Origin: Iodobacter fluviatilis
Lineage (GTDB): Bacteria; Pseudomonadota; Gammaproteobacteria; Burkholderiales; Chitinibacteraceae
Reading direction: 5' to 3'
Length of the DNA stretch: 64,000 nt
Assembly: GCF_900451195.1 (NCBI RefSeq)
Contig: NZ_UGHR01000001.1
Coordinates: forward strand, 3,100,001-3,164,000
The notes beneath the pieces are model-generated. The model did no database searches. It saw nothing but the letters and a program-made list of their open reading frames with translations, and had not been told where the DNA came from. This document shows positions 50,176 through 58,317 of this stretch, piece after piece; within the stretch, counting starts at the first letter, position 1; the number at the start of each line of letters is the position of its first letter. Both the position numbers and the translations under genes were made by a program.

Positions 50176-50844
50176 TCACTTAAATTCATATGATTTTTAC
50201 TGGAATAAGTAAAAAATCACCTGCAACAATTTTAGAAGACAGTTTTTCCCGTGATTGCTTTACGCCCTTCTTCCGAAGTTGACTCAGCGGAAACAACTAA
50301 AAGTCGCCCAAACGTCATTCCGATGTCACATGTCTCATATGTGACATATCGTTTCAACGTGGATAACTCAATGCGACCTGAAATCTTGCTAATGTCAATG
50401 TCTGTCAAGTTCGTGCTTACAGGGCACCAGCTAACAGTGCAATGCATTATTTAATAATGAACCCTAAAATTTACTACTTTGGCATTCTTAGAAATTTCTC
50501 TTCCTACCTAGGCTCCACAGCCACAATATCAATCTTGACAAGGCAGGCCCAAGCAAGGGCTATCATAATAAAAGCGAGCAAAGCCCAAAGCGTGATGCGG
50601 GCGGCAGAGTGAGGGGTGGTCTTGCCACTCTAACGCGGCGAGTAAAAAGGCAAGCTCATCAGCACTTTTAAGGGGCAAATTTTGCTGCTTGCGGATTTGC
50701 CACGCCGCAGCAAAAAAATTTTGGTATTTGTAAGTAATTAAAACCATCACAAAACAACATTTCTCTACCGTTTTCAAGAATGCACTTCGCCTGAATCAGC
50801 CGCTTAATTTCTTACATACAAGTAATCAATCTCCAACCAGACAA
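50176..50844. other. Intergenic region with a palindrome and possible gene remnants
   Basis: About 670 bases. ATGTCACAT and ATGTGACAT (50323-50331 and 50339-50347) form a 9-bp inverted repeat with a 7-base spacer, operator-like in size. A 71-codon frame at 50232-50447 and an 82-codon frame at 50529-50777 (minus) have no Shine-Dalgarno or known family. They could be relics, but I do not call them genes. Confidence 0.4.
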
Positions 50845-52908
50845 TTACTGCGCCCTCTGTTTAAGGCTATTTATCATTTTAATCATCTCTAAAGCAGGGC
50901 GCTGCTCAATTGCTGTTGTTTGCCTGTCTTGGCTAAGCACTCGTGATGGGATAAATACGCGCCTTGATAAGAGGCTGGCCCCGCTATTGCCCGTGCTCTG
51001 CCGGGCAAAGGCAATATTGAGATTGGCCCAGTCGTTGTAATCGCTTAATACTGAAAAACTAGAATCCTGATTAATATCTCTTGCATAGGCATTGGCATTT
51101 TGTGTGCCATTGGTATTCCAATCAGCATAAAACCCGCCATTATTTCCACGGCCAATGATGGCGGATTCAAGCAGGCTGCTTTCATTTAAGCTGATACCGC
51201 TGCCATCGGAATAATCCATTTTATATTCTGTACCACATGGGCTAGCGTCTATATTACAAATATTTCCCCAGCTAAACCCCAGCGCATTATTATTTAAGTA
51301 ATAGCGCTGCACGGCGCTGTTTGTTTTAGGATCAGATCCCAGCCCTGGTAATTGATAGAGGTAATTCATCACGCTATAGTAATTGGGCTTGTAATTATTA
51401 GATTCATTTCCACCATGCTCTAAGCCAAAATTATGACCTAATTCATGCATAATGGTGCTGGCTTGATAATTGAGCAATAAATTAGTATTACTACCTGAGC
51501 CGCTGGATAGCCCCCAGCTGCCTAATGTCACCATAGAATCATTGCCATTAATTTCTGCTAGGCCAGAAGAGCCTGCCGATCCGTCTGATTCCTGGGAATT
51601 AGCCATAATCAGATAATGAAATATCGTTTTGCGCCGGATATCTAAACTTGCTGATTTATAACTGTATAAAGAGGCACAGCCTGTTTTGCTGTCTAAAGTT
51701 AAACAACGGGCATAGCTTACGGCATTGGATCCGCCTGCAAGCCCGCCACCCAAATTAAATAAGGCGGGGTTAAAGCTGGCGGCATACAGGCTGCCGGTAT
51801 CAAAATGAATACTAAAACCTCTGGCGGCAAATACATCCACTACTTTTTGCAGCGCTTCTTTGCGCGGGGTAATGCCGGCATCGCTGGAAATCATATGATC
51901 CACTTGTACAAAGATATCGCGCTGATTTGCCCTTGCCCCCATTGCAAATAAATCTAAGCCACCCAATGTGCCCCCTGCTACTTCCGCACTATCAGGAATG
52001 CCATCGTTATCGCTATCTACCGCCGTGGCGGGCACATCGTTGCGCCCGCCGGGCGTAGCAAAAGAAACCTGCAACCAGTCTGCGGCGCTCTTGCTATTGG
52101 CCTGCAGCGGAAAAGGCCGTACCAAAGACTTGCCATAATCGAGCGAAGTCGCTGGCATGGCGGCCACATTGGTGCCTGCCCATGCACCGCTGCTTAGTGG
52201 CGCATGGCTGCTGTTGCCAAAGCGGACAAAATCTAAAGTAGCCCCTGCAAAAGTCAGCTCTGCAGCGCCATTGGCATCCCAAAAAGGCACAGCCTCGCCA
52301 TTTCTGACATACACCGCTTGGCTGCTGTCACTGACGCTATCGTCAATTTTAGCGATCACCACTAAATACCCTCCCGCAGCCAGCGTAACAGCAGGCAGGC
52401 TAAAGCTGACTGGCAAGCTGGAAACGGTAAATGGCGATGAACGTAGGCCAGAGCGGGTACGCAAGCTGACACCGCTAAGGGAAACGGCGCTGCTGCCCGG
52501 ATTATGGATCTCCACCCACGCACCGGCATTGGTCGAATCATTAGTGGATACTTCGCTGATGATCAGGCCCGCATTGGCGGCCGTAACCGGCACAGCGGTT
52601 GGAACAGGGCTGGGCGAAGGGCTGGGAGCCGGGGCCAGTGTGGGCGTTAATGTAGGGCTGGGGCTGGAGCTGGGTAAAAAAGTGGGCACCGCAGTGGGCA
52701 GGGGTGCGGCAGTAGGAATAGCGGTAGGTGTAACACTGGGAATAACAGTAGGCTGCGCGGTGGGGATCGCTGTTGGGATGGGTGTGGCGGTTACAACTTG
52801 CGAAACAGGCGTTGGCACCACACTCTCTGAAGAGCCGCCGCCTCCCCCTCCGCAGGCCGTTAAACTGATTAAGACCAACAACCATAAATACCACAAAGTT
52901 GGTTTCAT
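50845..52908 (-). CDS. Lipoprotein metzincin with lamin-tail domain, copy 2
   Basis: A 687-residue paralogue of the 46762 gene with the same order of parts. The lipobox LTAC has its cysteine at 19. A long Pro/Thr/Ser linker follows (to about 110), then a lamin-tail-like domain (LIISEVST, WVEIHNPG), DSDNDGIPDSAE and the metzincin domain with HELGHNFGLEH (488-498) and SVMNYLYQ. It is longer than copy 1 mainly in the linker. The two lie in the same orientation 2.1 kb apart. They are likely an old duplication with some specialisation. Confidence 0.85.
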   Translation of the reverse strand: MKPTLWYLWLLVLISLTACGGGGGGSSESVVPTPVSQVVTATPIPTAIPTAQPTVIPSVTPTAIPTAAPLPTAVPTFLPSSSPSPTLTPTLAPAPSPSPSPVPTAVPVTAANAGLIISEVSTNDSTNAGAWVEIHNPGSSAVSLSGVSLRTRSGLRSSPFTVSSLPVSFSLPAVTLAAGGYLVVIAKIDDSVSDSSQAVYVRNGEAVPFWDANGAAELTFAGATLDFVRFGNSSHAPLSSGAWAGTNVAAMPATSLDYGKSLVRPFPLQANSKSAADWLQVSFATPGGRNDVPATAVDSDNDGIPDSAEVAGGTLGGLDLFAMGARANQRDIFVQVDHMISSDAGITPRKEALQKVVDVFAARGFSIHFDTGSLYAASFNPALFNLGGGLAGGSNAVSYARCLTLDSKTGCASLYSYKSASLDIRRKTIFHYLIMANSQESDGSAGSSGLAEINGNDSMVTLGSWGLSSGSGSNTNLLLNYQASTIMHELGHNFGLEHGGNESNNYKPNYYSVMNYLYQLPGLGSDPKTNSAVQRYYLNNNALGFSWGNICNIDASPCGTEYKMDYSDGSGISLNESSLLESAIIGRGNNGGFYADWNTNGTQNANAYARDINQDSSFSVLSDYNDWANLNIAFARQSTGNSGASLLSRRVFIPSRVLSQDRQTTAIEQRPALEMIKMINSLKQRAQ

Positions 52909-53071
52909 TCAGCCAGCCCCTTGTTCACACCCAAACACGCTTTGGCGCATAGCTGCGCCCCCTCTTTACCATAGCAAACAGACGATGGCCTGGCAGGGAA
53001 TCATGGCGAATCAGAATGGGGGCATAAAGACTTACTCACCTAACAAGGAGTACACCACCAACACTAAACTG

Positions 53072-54760
53072 CTAATCGCTCACATGTTCAATTTGCAGCT
53101 GCACCACGCGGTTGCCGCGAAACTCGTTTACGCCGATGCGGTACACGGCCATGATTTTGGGTGGCAGCGGATCGGCATGGCCAAAGCGCATGGCATCCAG
53201 CACCAAACCATGCGGGTTAGCGAGTTTGAGTTTTAAGTGCCGCTCGCCCACAAGGCGCTGCTCAACCACGGTGAATTCGCCCTGGAACACCGGCGCGGGA
53301 AAGCCCTGGCCCCATACTTGCTTGTCCAGCGTTTCGGCCACGTCCAGCGCAAAGCACTCGGTGGCCAGCTCGCCGTCGGTCTCAATTTTTCGCTCCAGCG
53401 TGCCTGCATCCATCAGCTCCTTACACACGGTTTCAAACTCGGCTTTAAAGCGGGCAAAGTCGGCCTGGCGCAGGCTTAGGCCGGCCGCCATGGCATGGCC
53501 GCCAAATTTCAGGATTAAATCAGGATGGCGTTTAGAGACCAAATCCAGTGCATCGCGCAGATGCAGGCCGGGGATAGAGCGGCCCGAGCCCTTGATTTCA
53601 TCATCGTTCCCATCGGCAAACACAATGGTGGGGCGATGAAATCTATCTTTCATTCTGGAGGCAATAATCCCCACCACGCCCTGATGCCAATCGCCCTGAT
53701 AGAGACTAATGCTGTAAGCATCTTCTGCGTCTATGCCTGCCAAAATCGCCTCGGCCTCGGCGCGCATGCCCACTTCAATCTCGCGCCGCTCACGATTCAT
53801 ACCATCCAGCTCTTTGGCCAGAGGCGTAGCAGCCGCTTCCGAATCGGCCAACAGGCAAGCAATGCCGAGGCTCATATCATCCAACCGCCCCGCCGCATTC
53901 AGCCTTGGCCCCAGGGTAAAACCCAGATCAAAACAGGATGCCTTGTAAGGCAAGCGCCCTGCAGCCGCAAACAAAGCCAGCACACCCGCACTGGCCCGCC
54001 CTGCCCGCATACGCTTTAAGCCCTGCTCAACCAGAATACGATTATTGCCGTCCAGCCTCACCACATCGGCCACCGTGCCCAGCGCCACCAAATCCAGCAA
54101 GGTGGCGAGATTTGGCTCTTTGATGCCTGCAAAAACTTGCCGCTCGCGCAGCTCGGCCCGCAGCGCCATCAGCACATAAAACATCACCCCCACACCGGCC
54201 AGGTTTTTACTGGCAAACGTGCAGCCCGGCTGATTAGGATTCACAATCAGCGTGGCGGGTAATTCATCGCCAGGTAAGTGGTGATCCGTAATCAGCACAT
54301 CAATGCCGCGTGCCTGTGCAGCCGCCACACCCGCCACACTGGCGATGCCGTTATCAACCGTTAAGATTAAACCCGGCGATTTTTGCGCCGCCAGCTCGAC
54401 GATTTCTGGCGTCAGGCCATAGCCATATTCAAATCGGTTCGGCACCACAAAATCGACCACCGCCCCCAGCATCGCCAAGCCCCGCATCCCCACCGCACAG
54501 GCGGTTGCGCCATCGGCATCGTAATCGGCCACGATCAGAATGCGCTCGCCTGCCGCAATCGCGTCGGCCAGGCGCTTACCTGCCCCAATGATATTTTTTA
54601 AGCCATGAAAAGGCAGCAAATGCGCCAGCTCGTGCTCTAACTCGGAGCGGCTGCTGATACCGCGAGCCGCATACAAACGCGCCTCCAGCGGGGATAAGCC
54701 TTGCTCACAAAGCAGAGATTCGGCAGCGGATGGGACAATACGGGGGGAAATGGTGGTCAT
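53072..54760 (-). CDS. recJ: Single-stranded-DNA-specific exonuclease RecJ
   Basis: A 562-residue 5'-3' exonuclease of the DHH family used in recombination and mismatch repair. Motifs visible are DYDADG (79-84), DHH (159-161, ITDHHLPG), the family's KFGGHAMAAGL-like DHHA1 segment and a C-terminal OB-like part. The frame is open to 54871, but that extension is encoded by the CACAGAG-type repeat arm. The ATG at 54760 (MTTISPRIVPSAAESLLC) gives a normal-length RecJ and is used here. It is followed by the metzincin cluster. Confidence 0.95.
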   Translation of the reverse strand: MTTISPRIVPSAAESLLCEQGLSPLEARLYAARGISSRSELEHELAHLLPFHGLKNIIGAGKRLADAIAAGERILIVADYDADGATACAVGMRGLAMLGAVVDFVVPNRFEYGYGLTPEIVELAAQKSPGLILTVDNGIASVAGVAAAQARGIDVLITDHHLPGDELPATLIVNPNQPGCTFASKNLAGVGVMFYVLMALRAELRERQVFAGIKEPNLATLLDLVALGTVADVVRLDGNNRILVEQGLKRMRAGRASAGVLALFAAAGRLPYKASCFDLGFTLGPRLNAAGRLDDMSLGIACLLADSEAAATPLAKELDGMNRERREIEVGMRAEAEAILAGIDAEDAYSISLYQGDWHQGVVGIIASRMKDRFHRPTIVFADGNDDEIKGSGRSIPGLHLRDALDLVSKRHPDLILKFGGHAMAAGLSLRQADFARFKAEFETVCKELMDAGTLERKIETDGELATECFALDVAETLDKQVWGQGFPAPVFQGEFTVVEQRLVGERHLKLKLANPHGLVLDAMRFGHADPLPPKIMAVYRIGVNEFRGNRVVQLQIEHVSD

Positions 54761-54793
54761 GGCTGACTCAAAGTGACGGGTATAAAAACTTCT

Positions 54794-54857
54794 AAAACGA
54801 ACTTCTGTGGGCACAGAGAACACAGAGTTTGAAAGCAGAACAGAGAGAAAAAAAAGG
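54794..54857. repeat. CACAGAG-type repeat copy d, left arm
   Basis: Carries ACTTCTGTGGGCACAGAG, AACACAGAG and AGCAGAACAGAGAGAAAA. The reverse complement lies at 55130-55184. It is read through as a false N-terminal extension of recJ if the longest frame is taken. Confidence 0.7.
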
Positions 54858-54893
54858 TATTCCTCAACCAATCCTATTTACTTAAACGGAATT

Positions 54894-55009
54894 CGTAGCT
54901 TGGGTTAGCAGCTTTATCGCGTAACCCAACATTCTTTTAAGCCTAAGTGTTGGGTTACGCTGATTTGTTCGCCAAAAATGGGCGAACAAATCAACTAACC
55001 CAACCTACG
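54894..55009. repeat. GTAGGTTGGGTT-type repeat, copy b
   Basis: The outer termini CGTAGCTTGGGTTAG and CTAACCCAACCTACG are inverted, with one mismatch. Inside, CGTAACCCAACA/TGTTGGGTTACG is a perfect 12-bp inverted pair and GATTTGTTCGCC/GGCGAACAAATC is another 12-bp stem (54962-54992). It sits between the two arms of CACAGAG copy d. Confidence 0.75.
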
Positions 55010-55129
55010 AAAACATCATGCCTCACTAATTTTGCTTAAGTAAATAGGTTTGCCTTCCTCCAATAGGGAACGAATCCTTTAAAATCTTTTAAGACTCAAA
55101 TTAAAACCTGAAAAGGTTAAACACTTACG

Positions 55130-55184
55130 ATTTTCTCTATGTGCTCTGTGTTCTTCATCTGCTCTGTGTCTACAGACCTTTTTA
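55130..55184. repeat. CACAGAG-type repeat copy d, right arm
   Basis: TTTTCTCTATGTGCTCTGTG, TTCTTCATCTGCTCTGTGTC and a tip TACAGACCTTTTTAG. It overlaps the stop codon of the next gene (55182-55184). Confidence 0.7.
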
Positions 55185-56186
55185 GCCAGGAGCAAAATCC
55201 CAGGGAAATTTCGGCTTTTGCCAGATTTTCCAGCGTAAGGATCGGTCTGTTTGCAGGGCGAGGCCCAGCTCGGGGAAAGTGATCGCCAGCGATTTACGCT
55301 TGCCCGATTTTAAGTCTGCCAAGAGCGGTGCAAACCAATTTTTTTCTAATGCAAGCCAGCCTTCCCGCCAATCGTGAGCATTGCCATAGCAAGCCCCCAG
55401 CCGCAGGTGATCGAGCATCACCAATGCATCTCCATCAGGCAGTGCTGCGGCACTGGCGGGCAATGGCTGCACATCAGCGCCACCAATATGCATCAGGCCA
55501 CGCAGCAGTAAATCATCCGCATAGACGGGTAACCCGGGCACGACAGGCGTTTCAAGCACGGGGTAATCAGAGCCCCCCCACAGCCAGAGGCTATTGATGG
55601 TTTGTGCATCGCTGCGCTTATCATTCACAGCATGGGTATAGAGATACATCTGAATTTCATTCAGCAAGCGGTGCCACTGCAACGCATCCTTGCCCTTGGG
55701 CAAGAGAGTATTGATATCGCGGCCAATGGCCGCATCAAGTGATGTCCATACCAGCTGTGGATCAGCGGGTAAACGCAAATACCAGCGCGTGGGTGTGGCG
55801 GCCACAAACAACATGCCGTCTTCGCCGAAGACACTATTCAGCCCGGCGACCAGCGCATCGGCCTCGGCCTGAGCAATTTGAAAATGGTGCGCATCAAACA
55901 ACAGCAGCCCATCCCGCTCAATTTTAAGATGTACCGGATCGGCCCTGAGCCAAAAGCCCGCCTTTGCAGCTGGCTGATCTAAGCCCAGCGTTAAAGCTGC
56001 GGAAGGCAAATGCGCCATACCAAACCGCCCTGCCAGCCATGCCTCTACTGTTTGCTTGTGCGCAGGCAGGCGCTCGCCCCGGCCACACAGTAGCGCCGCT
56101 GCGGGCAAATCTAGGCCGGTGGTAATAAAGCGGCACTGATCCGAATCGGGCCAGTCGGCATAAGAAATAACAAAATGAAGTGACAT
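55182..56186 (-). CDS. RpfE-like/COG4255-type protein next to recJ
   Basis: A protein of about 334 residues from the ATG at 56186 (MSLHFVISYADWPDSDQCRF); in-frame ATG at 56219 and TTG at 56240 are possible alternatives. The pattern (an LHF-start, GLDLPAAALL, DALQWHRLLNEIQM, INSLWLWGGSDYP) resembles the RpfE/cofactor-independent phosphoglycerate-mutase-like family that I recall next to recJ in betaproteobacteria and xanthomonads. The catalytic residues of a true mutase are not apparent, so an enzymatic role is not claimed. It lies upstream of recJ with a repeat-filled gap between. Confidence 0.65.
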   Translation of the reverse strand: MSLHFVISYADWPDSDQCRFITTGLDLPAAALLCGRGERLPAHKQTVEAWLAGRFGMAHLPSAALTLGLDQPAAKAGFWLRADPVHLKIERDGLLLFDAHHFQIAQAEADALVAGLNSVFGEDGMLFVAATPTRWYLRLPADPQLVWTSLDAAIGRDINTLLPKGKDALQWHRLLNEIQMYLYTHAVNDKRSDAQTINSLWLWGGSDYPVLETPVVPGLPVYADDLLLRGLMHIGGADVQPLPASAAALPDGDALVMLDHLRLGACYGNAHDWREGWLALEKNWFAPLLADLKSGKRKSLAITFPELGLALQTDRSLRWKIWQKPKFPWDFAPG

Positions 56187-56306
56187 AGGGGATTTAACAG
56201 GTGGATTTACTGTAGGCATAACAACGGGGCATTGGTTCAATGGCTAAACCTTGCCCATGCATTTTTTGTAGGGCGGGTGAAACCCACCCAGTTTTTACAT
56301 CAAGTT

Positions 56307-56381
56307 TTTATAGGGTGCACAACGACGTAGTCGGAGCGCAGAAAACGGTGCGCAAGAAAAACAACGTGCACACCCTATAAA
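56307..56381. repeat. 75-bp element with perfect TTTATAGGGTG terminal inverted repeats, copy b
   Basis: Inverted with respect to copy a at 43503. The termini TTTATAGGGTG and CACCCTATAAA are exact, and the body shares CGACTACGTCGTTGTGCACCC and CTTGCGCACCG with copy a after reverse complementing. A short hairpin GGGCGGGT-GAA-ACCCACCC lies at 56271-56289 just before it. Confidence 0.8.
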
Positions 56382-56458
56382 GATCACTTCTTTACTTTGT
56401 CTTAACTTAACGCATCAAGGGTAAGGTAGGCACCCACAATCCATTTACAAAGACTTGA

Positions 56459-57307
56459 TTAATCTTCTTCTAGCTGAAAGCGGCGACGGTTGAGCTCTTC
56501 TTCCTTCACGCTGTCAATTTCACGCATCAGGCCACGTACATCGGCTTTCTTCTCGCTGCGGCGGGCACGGCCAGTCAGTGCCACATCAGGATGCAGCTCG
56601 CCTTTCTCGTAGTGGCTCCAGATCTCAAAAGCGTAATCTGTTGTTAGTAACTCTGGCGCAAACTGGCCAAAGTAAGTGGCCAGATTACCCACATCACGCT
56701 CCAGCATGCTAAACGCGCTGTTATTGCCTGCTGCATCCACCGCTTGCGGCAAATCAATAATCACCGGGCCATCTGCATCAACCAGAATATTGTATTCAGA
56801 TAAATCGCCATGAATCACACCAGCACAAAGCATTAATACCACTTGCTTAATCAGCATGGCGTGATAAGCCAAAGCCACTGAATGGCTCAGCACAACATCA
56901 TTTAATCGTGGGGCAGCATGGCCTGCGGCATCGGTCACCAGCTCCATCAGGAGCACGCCTTCAAAGCAATTATAAGGCTGAGGCACACGCACCCCTGCCG
57001 CAGCTAAGCGGTGCAGGGCATCCACCTCGGCGGTTTGCCAGACTTCTTCGGCCATTTTGCGGCCATAGCGACTGCCTTTTTCCATGGCACGGGCATCGCG
57101 TGAGCCGCGAACCTTACGGCCTTCCTGGTACGCGGCGTTTTGCTTAAAGCTACGCTGGTTCGCTTCTTTATAAACCTTGGCGCAGCGCACATCGTCGCCA
57201 CAGCGCACTACGTAAACCACGGCTTCTTTGCCACTCATCAGCTGGCGGAGTACTTCATCAACAAGTCCATTCTGAACAAGCGGTTCTAATCTTTTCGGGG
57301 TTTTCAT
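56459..57307 (-). CDS. RIO1-family protein kinase-like protein
   Basis: A 282-residue protein of the RIO/ABC1-like kinase superfamily. The N-terminal SGKEAVVYVVRC carries the nucleotide-binding loop and the VCAK-like Lys (CAKVYK). Catalytic loop HGDLSEYN is at 166-173 and metal-binding IDLPQ at 184-188 (DLPQ in place of DFG, as in RIO kinases). Substrate in bacteria is not established. It is a stand-alone gene. The promoter of the YhcH gene lies divergently upstream. Confidence 0.9.
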   Translation of the reverse strand: MKTPKRLEPLVQNGLVDEVLRQLMSGKEAVVYVVRCGDDVRCAKVYKEANQRSFKQNAAYQEGRKVRGSRDARAMEKGSRYGRKMAEEVWQTAEVDALHRLAAAGVRVPQPYNCFEGVLLMELVTDAAGHAAPRLNDVVLSHSVALAYHAMLIKQVVLMLCAGVIHGDLSEYNILVDADGPVIIDLPQAVDAAGNNSAFSMLERDVGNLATYFGQFAPELLTTDYAFEIWSHYEKGELHPDVALTGRARRSEKKADVRGLMREIDSVKEEELNRRRFQLEED

Positions 57308-57546
57308 TTTCCAAAGTCCGGTATAAGCAAACAGCAGTGTGCCTTATGCCATAAATTCGCTTTTAGCGCAAAGATCGGGGCCAAAAAGGTTTTTTAACAT
57401 GTGAATATCCAACACTAAGCTGACACAAAACATGCACATCCAAAAAGATTACGCCATGATTAAGCATCTTGCAATCTGCCTTATTCTCATCGTGGGCAAA
57501 ATCACTCAGATATAATGCGCACATTCCATAAAGCAACGAGAACACC

Positions 57547-58017
57547 ATGTATCTGGGCCATTTGCATCAAGCTGGCTTGCCCCTGCCCGCCGCGATAGAA
57601 ACCGCACTTCAATATCTGCGCAACACAGATTTCTCCTGTATGGAAACCGGCCGTTACCCTATTGATGGTGAAAGGATGTTTGCTTTGGTACAAACACCAC
57701 TTACGCAAGCATGGGATGAAGGCAAACCCGAGTTTCATGCCCGCTATCTTGATATCCAGTATTTATATGAAGGCGAAGAGCTGATCGGCTACGCCCCGGC
57801 CAATGAGACACTGGCAAAAACCCACGATCAACTTTTAGAAAGAGACATTGCCTTTGTATCGGCCATAGAAGGCGAATCCCGGCTTTATCTCACCCCCGGC
57901 ATGTTTGCCATTTTTTACCCTGGCGAGTTACACAAGCCCTGCCGGGCAAGTCATCAGTCAATGACGATCAAAAAAGTGGTCATCAAGATTGCTAAAGAGC
58001 TGATCACTGAGGCTTGA
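57547..58017 (+). CDS. YhcH/YjgK/YiaL family (DUF386) cupin-like protein
   Basis: A 156-residue protein. PEFHARYLDIQY with Glu62 and His64, and FYPGELHKP with His129, are the metal-binding motifs of the family, which includes the sialic-acid anomerase NanQ. The role here could be sugar anomerisation or carbohydrate metabolism; no sugar-catabolic gene is adjacent. A terminator follows immediately. Confidence 0.9.
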   Translation: MYLGHLHQAGLPLPAAIETALQYLRNTDFSCMETGRYPIDGERMFALVQTPLTQAWDEGKPEFHARYLDIQYLYEGEELIGYAPANETLAKTHDQLLERDIAFVSAIEGESRLYLTPGMFAIFYPGELHKPCRASHQSMTIKKVVIKIAKELITEA

Positions 58018-58029
58018 GCACAAGCCACC

Positions 58030-58064
58030 AGCAGAGCCCCCATCACGGTTACTCTGCTTTTTTT
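58030..58064 (+). terminator. Intrinsic terminator after the YhcH-family gene
   Basis: AGCAGAG (58030-58036) pairs with CTCTGCT (58052-58058), with a 15-base loop, followed by a run of T to 58064. It separates YhcH from the adhesin unit. Confidence 0.8.
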
Positions 58065-58238
58065 ACCCCCAGCTGCCCTGCACTTACAAACTGCAGAAAA
58101 ACCCATTTAATCATCTATAAAAACAGCAACTTACAAAACAAAATTCTGATTAAAAATGGCATAAATTTCGTTATTTATAATAAATTAATGCCAAAAAATC
58201 TGCGTTCATGAGTGATATCAGCCACAGCAGGCCATGAC

Positions 58239-58256
58239 ACTGTACTTCAGTACAGT
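58239..58256. promoter_or_regulatory. SOS-box-like palindrome upstream of the adhesin
   Basis: ACTGTACT-TC-AGTACAGT has perfect 8-bp arms and contains CTGT-N8-ACAG, the LexA operator core. It is very like the E. coli sulA box as remembered. It lies 62 bases before the adhesin ATG. It could equally be a stem-loop in the leader; binding is untested. Confidence 0.5.
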
Positions 58257-58259
58257 ATT

Positions 58260-58277
58260 AGAGCTTACAAAAGCTCT
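58260..58277. repeat. Short inverted repeat in the adhesin leader
   Basis: AGAGCTT-ACAA-AAGCTCT, a perfect 7-bp stem-loop directly after the SOS-like palindrome and 41 bases before the ATG. The remaining leader (58065-58238) is AT-rich and shows no clear promoter or reading frame. Confidence 0.5.
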
Positions 58278-58317
58278 ATATGCTGACCCAATTCCCTCAT
58301 TTTCTGGTTAATACCTC

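Noticed and set aside
50529..50777. An 82-codon minus-strand frame as a gene
   Set aside because: TTG start without a ribosome-binding site and no family resemblance. It might be a relic, but there is no evidence for expression.
52157..53236. A 359-codon plus-strand frame opposite the metzincin copy 2 linker
   Set aside because: Its Val/Gly-rich section is the reverse reading of the Pro/Thr linker. The lipoprotein frame on the other strand has a lipobox and catalytic motifs.
54761..54871. A longer RecJ N-terminus
   Set aside because: The extension is encoded by the dispersed repeat arm, and the ATG at 54760 gives a protein of normal length.
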